Assembly (NCBI GenBank): GCA_026873275.1
Contig: JANTUC010000002.1
Location: 3,286,001-3,350,000 of the forward strand
DNA from: Pseudopithomyces maydicus
Lineage: Eukaryota > Ascomycota > Dothideomycetes > Pleosporales > Didymosphaeriaceae
Length of the DNA: 64,000 nucleotides
Reading direction: 5' to 3'
Shown in pieces: positions 24,714-35,048 of this stretch (position 1 is the first letter of the stretch; the number at the start of each line of letters is the position of its first letter). The notes under the pieces were generated by a model. That model searched no databases and was not told where the DNA came from. It saw only the letters and a program-made list of their open reading frames with translations. Both the position numbers and the translations under genes were made by a program.

Positions 24714-25641
24714 CTATAAGCTGTACCTGGATTTCAAATTCCTCCACCAATCTCTCGCCATCCATGCATCGAACTCGGTGATCTCCATCGCTGAACCAGC
24801 ATTCATGATGAAGCTCGTCACACCGGTAGGAGTCCAGTCGTAAAAGTCGTCGAGCGCGAAGGTGTGGCCCATCTCGTGGAGTAGGATGTGGATATTTTCG
24901 CTGCTCAGGGCCTCGAGGAAGTAGTCGGTGCCGATACGCTGACCCCAGTCGCCTCCAGCTCCGCCTTCGAAACCGTCGGTAAGCCAAAGGGATTGATCTG
25001 TGGCAATGGTTAGCATGTGTATCGAGTATTCAAAGAGGGTGAAGCTTGCCATAGTGACGTGCAGTGCCCGAGGGACATTTGCTATAATCATTGTCCTGAT
25101 GGAAGAAGCGGCCACAGTCTTCCGCACACTGCGGGATGCCCTCTCCGTCGGTATCAGTGTAGACCTGAATGCCCGAAGTATCGCCCTGAATCAGATTCTT
25201 GTCTCGGATAGCCCAGCCGACAACGTTTACGTCCAACGTCTTATAGGGGAACTTCTCAAAACCAGCAAGAACAGATATCCACTTGTTGAACTGCTTACGA
25301 ACGGCGGCCTCAATCTGAGTACGTTGTGCCGCCGACACAGACTTGTTCGAGTCCCAACGCACACAATAGTTGATCTTCCCCTTTCCATCCATGACTTGGT
25401 CGAAACCATAGTTTTTGAAACCGAGAGGATTGCTGTAGGTGGAGATCTCGTGGTCCCAGACCTCCTTCAAAGGAGTGGCAAGATTAGATGGCGGGTTCCA
25501 TGTTGTCTGCGTGAGATCGCGGCCCTCAAGGGGCGAGGAGGTAAGATCACGCTTGAACTTGCAAACGGGAGCTGCGGTGCTGGGCACAACGGCAGCGAGA
25601 GCTCCACTTGCTAGGAGTGTAGAAAGGGCAAAGGTCTTCAT
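24714..25641 (-). CDS. Secreted zinc metalloprotease (metzincin-like), copy B
   Basis: Exons complement(24714..24997, 25050..25641), 291 residues. Signal peptide MKTFALSTLLASGALAAVV. The zinc motif is HEMGHTFALDD (residues 238-248): HExxH plus Asp11, but the family Gly at position 8 is Ala. The Met-turn region is FIMNAGSAMEITEFDAW. Its only intron starts GCAAGC rather than GT (25049 down to 24998, ending GCCACAG, branch GCTAAC). Without removing it the frame stops before the active site, and with it the sequence matches copy A (HYDQSLWL versus RYDISLWL). Copy A lacks this intron and has two others. Shares an 857-bp promoter region with tyrosinase 2, which is divergent. Confidence 0.85.
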
Positions 25642-26498
25642 TGTCGAAAAGTGAAGTGCCAGCACTATCTGTTGTCAAGAATGAAATAAATTTGTATGCG
25701 GGCTGGAGAAGTTGGAACAGTGAATACAGCAAGCGCAAGAAACGGCATCTTTAAGAACAGCAGAAGAGGATATTGGCTCGTTCGATTCGATTCACACGAG
25801 TGTTTCTCGGATAGCTAGTTCGCGGGAAAACGCGGCCTGCCAAATTGCGTCTCTAATCCGGAGAATTGGTTATTGGCGCGAATGAAGCTACATGGTACCC
25901 TTGATCAATCGATCGGTACCGAAGAATAACGGCAACGGATGCGGAGCAATAACGTGCATGACGGGCTATTATTAGTGGTGTCATGCAGCTCCACTAATTA
26001 GTGGGGACTTGCTGAAACAAACACCAGCGAGGCCCAGCTGGTGATTAATACCTAACCCCAGCCGATCCCTTGCAAATCACCTTACTGACCGTCAAGAATC
26101 GAAACTCCTCATGTTATTCGGAAAATATCAAAGTTGATTATCCGTTCACTTGTACTGGATTTGAATCGCACTTTCGGCGTGCTCGGAAATATTATTAGAA
26201 ATAGACTAGCATTAAGGGTATAAAGTGGGTCTTCCCATCGCTTAAACATACTAGAACAATTTTCAACTCTGGGCAAATAAATGAATGCAGACCGGAGTAG
26301 GAACAAGGGTCTTCAAAAGGGGCGCATCATGAACTTGAGATGGTACATAAGAACACTGTTATCTTGATAATTGATACTACTACTCTGCCTACCACATTCG
26401 CTTTTTAGTGCTTATCTTACTGTTTATTTCTTAATTAACCCACTTTTTACTATAGGCCAACTTAACCGTTGCTGGTTAAGCATTCGCTTCTCAACAGA
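25642..26498. other. Divergent promoter region, metalloprotease B / tyrosinase 2
   Basis: 857 bp, AT-rich near the tyrosinase (ttcttaattaaccc). No gene seen. It must carry both promoters. Confidence 0.5.
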
Positions 26499-27620
26499 AT
26501 GCATTTCTCCAACCTCATCAACGCCTCCCTTATAGTAGCTACTGCAGCGAGCGCGCTCCCTCGTGCTAGTAGCACCTGCACCGAACCGGCAGTCCGCAAG
26601 GAGTGGCGCGAGCTTACCGATGCCGAAAAAGCCGAATACACTCGTGCCGCCGTCTGTCTACGGGAGCTACCAAAATCGAAATACGCTGCCATCGATGCTG
26701 TGACTACGCGCATGGACGAGTTGGTTCACACCCACAAAACGCTCAATGAAGAAATTCATTTCGTAGCCAACTTCCTCCCTTGGCACCGTTGGTTTACGAA
26801 GTTGCACGAAGACCTGCTGCGTGACGAATGCGGCTTCAAAGGTACCCAGCCGTACTGGGATTGGAGCATCGATGCCGATGCTAAGAACGTGCCTAACTCG
26901 CCCATCTTTGACCCCGTTACCGGCTTTGGTGGTGACGGTCAGCGGACGAACAGCAACGAGCCAGGCTTCCAGCGCTGCGTGGTCGATGGACCCTTTGCAA
27001 ACACGAACCTAACACTGGGAATGGGGTGGCCCGATGTTAACGAGCCCGGCAACCGCCTGCACTGTTTCACGCGCGAGCTCAACAATGCTTCCGGCAAGGA
27101 TGAGAACGGCAACACCATTATCGGCGACATGCAAGCGTCAGCATACAACTCTCATGTCATGGATATGATTTATGCGTTCAACACGTACGGAGATATGTCC
27201 GAAATGCTTGAGGGCCTTCCTCACGCACAGAGTATGTTTTCCTCCATCATGACTTGCCCGAAACTTGCTAAAACATTTGCAGTTCACAGCGCCATATTTG
27301 GCGATATGGGCCCCGCCACTTCGCCTAATGAGCCACTTTTCTTCCTGCATCATGGCAACGTTGACCGTGCGTGGGCTAAGGTAAGTTCTACCTCTCTTAA
27401 ATTCACGTCAGAGGTGCAACTGCTAACTCCATCACAGTGGCAAGGCCGCAATGCCACCCGCCTAGCTGATTATTCCGGCTTTCAAGATAGGAGCGACCTC
27501 TTCCTGGCCTCAATCACTGATATTTTACCTACTCTCGAGCTTTCCAACGCGAGACCAACTGTCAAGGACTACATGGATACTCAAGCTGGCCCTCTATGCT
27601 ACACATACTCAAAGATGTAA
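26499..27620 (+). CDS. Secreted tyrosinase-like protein 2, CuB site incomplete
   Basis: Exons 26499..27231, 27283..27380, 27438..27620, 337 residues. Introns are GTATGT...TTTGCAG and GTAAGT...CATCACAG. Signal peptide MHFSNLINASLIVATAASALP. CuA is intact: VHTHKTLNEEIHFVANFLPW then HRWFTKLHEDLL. CuB contains LFFLHHGNVDRAW, but the upstream HxxxH pair reads IHSAIFGDMG, so a His followed four residues later by Phe. Compared with typical VHGAGHFGIGGDMG the stretch containing the second ligand is missing. It may therefore be catalytically altered or inactive. An earlier start ATG at 26469 exists, but the one at 26499 directly precedes the hydrophobic leader. Confidence 0.87.
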   Translation: MHFSNLINASLIVATAASALPRASSTCTEPAVRKEWRELTDAEKAEYTRAAVCLRELPKSKYAAIDAVTTRMDELVHTHKTLNEEIHFVANFLPWHRWFTKLHEDLLRDECGFKGTQPYWDWSIDADAKNVPNSPIFDPVTGFGGDGQRTNSNEPGFQRCVVDGPFANTNLTLGMGWPDVNEPGNRLHCFTRELNNASGKDENGNTIIGDMQASAYNSHVMDMIYAFNTYGDMSEMLEGLPHAQSMFSSIMTCPKLAKTFAVHSAIFGDMGPATSPNEPLFFLHHGNVDRAWAKVSSTSLKFTSEVQLLTPSQWQGRNATRLADYSGFQDRSDLFLASITDILPTLELSNARPTVKDYMDTQAGPLCYTYSKM

Positions 27621-28559
27621 CGCAGTACTCAATTAACTCACTCTGATATGATCTCCGTCTCACTCCATTTGATTCCAGTCCCCAACGCGCTCAAACGCAA
27701 CGACGTGCTGCAGCAATACGTAACGTACACCGAAGAACACTGTCTCATCAACACGCAAGGAAGCACTTGCGAAGCAATAGCGATATGAATTTCAAGCCAT
27801 TAAATAGGCTAGGGCAGGAAGCAGTAGTCAGATGTGTCTTTCAAGAGTCTGAGCAAGGATCTGCGCCGACTAGCGCCGACGATCGAGCAATGGCGAATAG
27901 TCTACGTATGAGTGGGGAGTTAGCCTGTTGACAAGATTACTCTTTTAAGAGGTCTCTTAGGCTCCGGACGCGCTAGACTATCCTTCAGATCACCAACAAG
28001 CTGCCTCCGAGAACCAGGTAGGTATTCGACCCTGGCTCGACTAGGTCAAATTGACGAAAGACGATGTCTATATCTCCAAAGATATGGGTTTTATTACGAG
28101 TATGATCTCACAGATTCTGAGAGACTTTGTCAATAGGGAGCGGGTACAGACAGGCGATCATTGTTGGGTCGCTATAATTTAATGAAGTCACCGTTCCCTA
28201 CCCTTCGTTATCTTTGCGGGCAAATGCTCATCAATCACTGGTTTTTAAAGCAATCATTTGCTCGCTCCACCGTCTATCTAGGTCGCCGTGTAAAGTAGAT
28301 GTATCCCTGCGTTTAAATACCATCAAGAATGTTTAGCTCGGTAGCTTGTCGGCTACATTCTACCGGCTTATCCAAGACCGTGCCGCGCTGACATTGGACG
28401 CCTGGCCAAGGCAAGTAGTGGCGCTTATACTACGTGAAAGCGCCCCGCCTCAACTCTGTGTACTGCTATTCCGCAGCTTCGTGTCTCGGTCGATTTACGG
28501 ATTTCAACTACTCAATGATTTCGTATGCTGCAGTTGTAATCCATGAATTTTGTCGGAAG
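27621..28559. other. Intergenic region
   Basis: 939 bp. A 46-codon frame at 27650-27790 has no signal peptide or recognisable motif, and I do not call it. Nothing else seen. Confidence 0.45.
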
Positions 28560-30357
28560 ATGGCTCAAAATCTCCCATCGTCATCTTTGCTAGCCTCCAG
28601 CCTGCTCGTCGGATTGATTACTCTCTTCGGTGCCGCATTTGTAAAACTTTATCGCGCTCGCATGCTATTGATTGAAAGACGACTCAAGGGGCTTGTAAGC
28701 ATCTCTAAACACCCAGCTTTCTTCGTGAAGAAATTCACTGACCGGTGCTTTATAGCCTGTTGCGCCAGGACACTCATTTCTGTTTGGACATCTCCTGTAT
28801 CTCAAAGGCTACTTGGACCGGATACCCAAAGATGCCCACTACCATTATGCCTTTGGGCAGATTGGTGTCGAGAACTTTCCTGAGTCCGGGGCTTATTACA
28901 TTGACCTCTGGCCAATGACTGGAATTACGCTCGTGATATTCTCACCCAAGATAGGTGTACAAGTGACACAGACGAATCATCAATTGAACTGTAATCGACC
29001 CAAGCTTCTCTCAAGATTCTTTCTCCCGATCACTGGTGGGCCGTCGATGTTCGATGTAAACGAGGCAGCTTGGAGGCCCTGGCGCACAGTATTCAACAAA
29101 GGTTTCCATAGCGACTACATCAGCTCCCTTATACCTGGGATCACCGATGAAATTTTGGTGTACATTGACACACTACGCGCTGCTGCAAAAAGGATGAGAT
29201 GATCTACTTGGAGCCCATCACCCTCCGCTTCATGATTGATGTGATTGGAAAAACCATCCTGTATGCATCATCGACAACTCATCGATCTGAAAAGTTGCTG
29301 ATCGTTTTATGTAGTAACTCCGCCTTAGGCTCCCAAAAGGGTACAACGCACTTGCCGACGGTATGCTGAGTCAGATTCAATGGTGGCATAACGCCAACAA
29401 CGAAGTTAATCCCCTCGCCAAGCTTAATTTTGTGCGTGCTTTCATGCAATGGAAGAACGGTCGTCAGATGAACCGGTACATTGGATCTGAGCTAGACAAG
29501 CGATATGAAAACTACAAAGCCGACACCAAGAAAAAATCTGAAAGCCCATCTGTCATCGACCTAGTCTTGCGCGCTTATCTTTCAGGCCCTTACAAATCAA
29601 CACCTCCCCCAGCTAGACTTGACGATGAATTTCGCGATCTGGCTATTCGTCAGATTCGCCTTTTTGTCTTTGCCGGTCATGACTCTACAGCAAGTACTAT
29701 TTGTTACATCTTTCACGCCTTGTCCAAGCATCCCGAGGCACTTGCGCGCTTGCGCCAGGAGCATAACGAAGTACTCGGTCCCGATTCCACACCAGAGGTC
29801 GTAGCGTCCAAAATTGCGGAAAATCCTCGCATTGCTAATCACTTACCATACACTCTGGCTGTCATCAAGGAGGCTATGCGTCTTTACCCACCAGCAGGTG
29901 CTTCTCGCGACGGCGTAGCTGGTGTTGATATCAAGAACGATGCTGGGAAGTTATGTCCTACGGACCATACCATTCTTTGGATCCTTCACACACCGGTACA
30001 CCGATGGGAAAAATATTGGGTTCGAGGAAATGAGTTTCTTCCAGAGCGCTGGCTGGTACCTGCAGATCACAGCTTGCACCCCATCCCGGGAACCTGGCGT
30101 CCTTTTGAAGTCGGACCAAGGAATTGCATCGCACAGGCAATGGTGATGTTGGAGCTACGTGTAATTCTTGCATGCATGGCTCGAACATTTGATATCAAGC
30201 CAGCTTTCGATGAGTTTGATACAAAACGTGGAGTCAAAAGCAATAGCTTGTTAGTACACGGAGAGCGCGCATACCAGATCGAGAGGGGGCTTCGCATCCA
30301 GTCAGTGGCTATCCATGTCGCATATCACTTGCTCAGGATCCATCCGCTGTTATTTAA
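28560..30357 (+). pseudogene. Cytochrome P450 monooxygenase gene with three frame breaks
   Basis: Exons 28560..28694, 28756..29260 and 29315..30357, with introns GTAAGC...TATAG and GTATGC...TGTAG. An N-terminal membrane anchor (LLASSLLVGLITLFGAAFV) is present. The I-helix is FAGHDSTAST, the K-helix is KEAMRLYPP (ExxR), PERW follows, and the heme loop is FEVGPRNCIAQ with Cys. The frame breaks at three places: an A5 run at 29187-29191, the AAAAGGG run at 29335-29341, and a G5 run at 30285-30289. In each, the family sequence continues in the frame expected if one homopolymer base were absent. The layout resembles P450s of the sterigmatocystin StcS/VerB type; the substrate is unknown. It could be a pseudogene or an intact gene with sequencing errors. 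It lies directly upstream of the glycosyltransferase, on the same strand. Confidence 0.8.
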
Positions 30358-31151
30358 GCTCATTGGTAAGAACACTCCACCTCCATCTAGACACTGGGCA
30401 GCGAATCATCTGATTCTCTAGTTCTTACTGCAGAATCAGATAAAATACATCAACAATGAAGTCGATTCAATCAGCGGATGGTGTATAAATGTTCACTCTG
30501 AAATTAAAAAAGACAAAGGTGACTAAAAACACATGAGTATCTACACACAAATCCTTCCCACCCCCCACAATGTTACAATCAGTACCATATTGGTGAACGT
30601 ATAGAGTAATCAGACCTATTATCTCAATTGAACTGGATGACGTGATTTTAGGATCTTTTGACTATTGCCAATCACATGCCCAGGGCGCACGGCGGTTCTT
30701 CAAAGAAAGAATATTACGAGATGTAATCATTGTGCTGCATGAAAGCGTGTGATCGCCCCATTTTTCGGACTTCAAGACGCGTAGGGACATTTTGCCGAGG
30801 TGTTCTAGAGACGGCTTTTGCATTAGTTGGGAAGTTGCTGTCGTGAGATACGCCGAGCGGACCATATCCAACTAAGTGTTTTCATGCCTTACTCTTACTT
30901 CTGCCTGATGTTCGTACGAGAGAAAGATACGAGGGATGGATATGCTACAGGCACCCTCGGAAAATGAATTTCAGTCTAGCCTCTGAGGTGCCCCATGACC
31001 AATGAACTGTAAGTCTGACAAAACGTGCCCTGTTTGTGGCTAGCATATATAAATTGCGTATCAAAGACACGATTTGTTTGTGCTTCACTTCAACGGCGAT
31101 TTGGAAAGAGCACCCCACTTCCCATTCCATCTCGAAGAGTCACTGTTTAGG
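30358..31151. other. Intergenic region P450 to glycosyltransferase
   Basis: 794 bp, promoter of the glycosyltransferase. A TATA-like agcatatataaatt lies near 31042-31055, about 100 bp before the start codon. No other gene. Confidence 0.45.
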
Positions 31152-32526
31152 ATGGAGAGTGAGTATTATACTCTCGTGATAGAATTGTACTCTAACCCAT
31201 ACAGAGCACGACCTCAACTTTGATAAAGGCTTGCTTGCAGCCGTACCAAGTGCACGTCTCTTACCAGGAATTGTTGTCCTGAACTACAACTACTTTCCTG
31301 AAAACTCGGACAGTCCGGCTAAAGTTGGAGCTACCGCATTTGCATTGTCTGCCGTAAAGGTGTTGGAAGAGTTCAGCCTCTTCCGAGGCATTATACTCTA
31401 TAAGAGACAAGAGGGTGCTGAACGACCAAATGTCTCATTTTGCGTCCGGAATTCCATAATTTGTGCTACGATCAGTTTCAACTTTGAGATGAAAACAGGA
31501 CTTCTAAGGAACGCGATACGTACCACATCGGAAATGCTCAGCTGCAATGACGCCTTCTTACCAATGCTCTATTATCAAACCGATACGCTATTACAATATC
31601 ACCCAGAGAATTTGCCTCTATGTGTGACACATCACGGTCCTTTTTACCAAGATTTCAGACGTCAATTTTCTAGTGAGGCAGCCAGTTCGGCCTTTGGAAG
31701 CGAGCAGAAGGCAAAGCACCTGGATGTTCAACAACAACTAGGAATCCAGTATTTGAAGTCAAAGGATAATTTCTTTGTCTTCCAGCACTCCCATATTCAG
31801 GGCGACTATCTCATCAATTGCGGTGTCCCAGCTGAGAGGATGTTTCCGTTATGTCCTCCAATCCATTCTATGAGTCTTACTGGTCAACCGACAACTGTTC
31901 CAAAACCTTTGAAAGAAGCACTCAGTAGTTCTAGAAAACTTCTTTTTACTGCTGTTGCTCGCCTTGATTACTTCAAAAATGTTGATCTTCTGGTGGACTC
32001 AGCGATACAGCTTTTGCGTCAGAAACACCCTCTCACTGTTTTGATTGCGGGGGACGATGAAACTGACGACAGCCGGCGGGCTAAATTGTTTGAGAAGATT
32101 CCGATATCGTATCGTCGCTTCTTCTACGTTGTGCCAAAGCTTCAGAAAACCACCCTTTACTGGTTTTTCGAGAACGTTCGGCATAATGGACTTTTCGTGT
32201 GTCCTTCGCGATATGAGACGTTGGGTATTACTCCGCTGGAAGCTGGACTCTGTGGCGTAACAACACTCATCGCCAAATCTGAGCATGTCGAAGCTCAGAG
32301 ATTTTTTCCTGGCCAGTACTGTTTTGTTCCAACAGTAGCGCAATTGGTGACCGCTATCAAGAGTTTTCCCAAGGCGCATCTGTGTGAGAGTGGGAATGGA
32401 TTGCGTGATCATCTCGAGAAAAATATCTCGGAGCACAACTTCAAGAAGGATTTCTTACATGCATGGAAAGCGTGCTCTCAGCAAGTCGAGCGCGTTTCTG
32501 CTCACGAGAAAAAATTTTTCCAATAG
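31152..32526 (+). CDS. Family 4 (GT-B) glycosyltransferase
   Basis: A 7-nt first exon (31152..31158, ATGGAGA) joins exon 2 (31205..32526) through a 46-nt intron GTGAGT...CCATACAG, giving 442 residues starting MEKHDLNF. Without it the long frame has no ATG before its conserved start. Residues about 18-30 (LLPGIVVLNYNYFP) form the GT-B N-terminal strand. The C-terminal nucleotide-sugar domain has KLLFTAVARLDYFKNVDLLV, TVLIAGDDE and the EX7E motif in SRYETLGITPLEAGLCG. It would move a sugar from a nucleotide donor to an unknown acceptor. No signal peptide. It sits between a P450 and a transporter, 5 kb from the RiPP precursor, suggesting a role in modifying a small product. Confidence 0.87.
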
Positions 32527-32961
32527 AATACTGAATCAGATCTGTGTGCTTGGACATGAGATTTCATTGGACGAATACATGTCATGATACCCCCCACGCT
32601 TTGCACCGCCAGTCTATCATAGGTCAAGTTTGAGGCAGTTTTTAAAATTACGTGGTCAAAATTCGGGAGGCCCTGAGAGGCATTTTCCAATTCCACGTCT
32701 TAGCTTACGGTGTATGCAGGTAAGATAGACCCCTGCAAGGTACCCCTGCAAGGTACCACTGTGCCGCATAATGTACCATGCATATAGTGTGCACACATTG
32801 CAGCAGCACCGTGTTTTCTTTCAAAGAAAATTCCAGCTCTTGATATAGTGAGTCAGACTTTGGCCAGATCATACCAATGCTCCCAACATAGAACTCTTTG
32901 TGTCAATTCATTCAACACCAGCAGTCACTCATCTACACACAATATTTCCACCTTCTCATTC
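32527..32961. other. Intergenic region with 13-bp tandem duplication
   Basis: 435 bp, promoter of the UNC93-like gene. Near 32729-32758, cccctgcaaggta is repeated head to tail. Confidence 0.5.
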
Positions 32962-34533
32962 ATGACATCAGAATACATGGGCAAAGATTTGCAACCATTT
33001 CCTAATGCAAAACCTGCAGGAAACACAACATGCAAAGTCGACTCTATCAATCATGCTCTCGAAATCGATGATGAGGAGGGAAATATCTCAACTCCGACGG
33101 CAAAGACGAGAGGACGCTACAGGTATTGGCCAAGCATTCTCCCACGCTATGAACAGCCAACGATCCAAGTCACTTTGGTTGCCTTAATAAGCTTTCTTTG
33201 CCCCGGGATGTGGAATGCCCTGAACGGGCTAGGTGGTGGGGGGCTTGTGGATGCAGAGCCAGCAAATAACGCAAATGTAGCGCTTTACAGCACCTTTGCC
33301 GTAGTCGGGTTTTTCGCTGGAATTGCTACCAACAAACTTGGAATCAGGGTTACGCTCAGTCTCGGTGGCTTTGGCTATACACTTTACTCCTCAAGTTTGC
33401 TATGCTACAAACATACGAAAAACTCTGGGTTCCTGATCTTTGCAGGACTGCAGCTAGGATTATGTGCTGGACTATTCTGGACTGCTCAAGGAATGGTGAT
33501 GCTATCTTACCCCACGGAACAGTCGAAAGGTAAGTACATTGCCTGGACATGGGTCATATACAATATGGGGGCTGTTGTGGGCAGTATAGTAAGTTGCTAC
33601 CTGTTCGATTGTGGGCTGTTTCACTGACATCATAAACTATCCATGAAGATCTCGCTTGCACAAAACATGCATTCAGACCAGAACGATATCGGGGATATCA
33701 CATTCTATATCATCATCGCGCTCTCCATTCTAGGAACTGCGCTATCTCTCATGCTCTGCGAGGCAAAAGACGTACAGAGATCTGACGGATCGCCCGTGTT
33801 GCTGCCCCAATCTCCTACTTGGAAAAGCGAAGTCAAAGGTCTATTTGAGACCTTGAAGCGCGACACATATATTCTTCTATTTTTCCCCATGTTCTTCTCG
33901 TCCAACTTCTTCTATCCTTACCAGTTCAATACATTCAACCTCGCAACCTTCAACATCCGGACGCGATCGCTGAACAATACTCTATACTGGCTCGCTGAGA
34001 TCGCAGGTTCCTATATCGCAGGATATGCATTAGACTCACCGCGTTTACGGCGATCTTTGAAGGCTCGAATTGCGGCAGGAGTGCTGCTAGCCTTAGTCTG
34101 TGCTGTGTGGAGCGGCGCATATGTATGGCAAAGAGGCGTCAACAAGATAACGGAGTCGAACAGAATCAAGAAAGACTTTACAGACCATGGCTATGTCGGT
34201 CCCATGCTTCTTTATCTTTCCTTTGGACTACTTGCTGCGGTTTGGCAAACCTGCTTGTACTGGTACGTCTCTAAAACCATCCAAAATTTTGATTTGATTG
34301 CTAACGGAAAACTTAGGTTCCTCGGCGCACTTACCAATGATAACCGAAAGCTTGCCAACTTCTCCGGCTTTTACAAAGGCATACAATCTGCAGGTGGCGC
34401 AGTGAGTTTCAGGATCAATACACTGGGAATCTATTCGGTAGATGAGCTTGTCGCATGCTGGGTTCTGCTAGCCGCTTCTCTAGCTATTGCAGTACCTACA
34501 ATCGTGAGAAAGGTTCAGGATAAAGTTGAGTAA
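32962..34533 (+). CDS. UNC93-like / DUF895 MFS-type membrane transporter
   Basis: Exons 32962..33588, 33649..34262, 34317..34533, 485 residues. Introns are GTAAGT...CATGAAG and GTACGT...ACTTAG, both in frame. Start ATG at 32962 (MTSEYMGKDLQ). The upstream open stretch lacks ATG. After a 75-residue polar N-terminus there are about 11-12 hydrophobic segments, e.g. TIQVTLVALISFLCPGMWNA, then LGGGGLVDAEPANNANVALYSTFAVVGFFAG. These are characteristic of fungal UNC93-like proteins. A central loop separates the two halves (SEVKGLFETLKRD). Members of this group occur in fungal secondary-metabolite clusters and are assumed to export or compartmentalise products. It is co-oriented with the glycosyltransferase and next to the RiPP locus. 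Confidence 0.87.
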
Positions 34534-35048
34534 AGAACAGGAGGGTCTTTTTTACTAAAATTTCATGGCAAGATTCACTCTTGGGCGTCTGAGAAGATGA
34601 CCCATGACTATATCTATAGTAGAAATTCGAATAATCAAAATATAAGCTTACTCGCTCTTGGAGGTTGCGTCTCACCTAAACTTGAAGGAGGAGGCTAAGA
34701 TAGATAATGTTTTTATCTGATGGGCTTCACGCCACACATACTAGCGTATGTAATAGTTTGTTGGGATATTGCATGCGAGAAGCCGGAATCGCCTCTATGG
34801 TCAGATACGCCTAGCATCAATAAGTGGCTTGATGCACAATTGTGACATTCTGCAGTAGCTGAACCATAATTGTGAAGGTATATCAAGCCTTTAAATCACC
34901 ACCGAAGATATCCGGTAGGATGTGCTGGATCTACCAAGACGAGAAGAATTCCAATTCCGGAAGCCATGTTGACAAATGAGAATAACCCGAAACAATTTGA
35001 TGTACACATGTACTAAGGATTTCACTCCGGGGAAGTAAGATGTTCATC
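34534..35048. other. Intergenic region between convergent genes
   Basis: 515 bp between the UNC93-like and ThDP gene 3' ends. AT-leaning. No gene seen. Confidence 0.5.

Noticed and set aside
27650..27790. 46-codon ATG frame downstream of tyrosinase 2
   Set aside because: Considered as a second small precursor, but it has no signal peptide, no KR repeats and no partner exon.
28346..28559. Open frames just upstream of the P450
   Set aside because: Extend the P450 N-terminus without a membrane anchor in the right place; ATG 28560 directly precedes the anchor.
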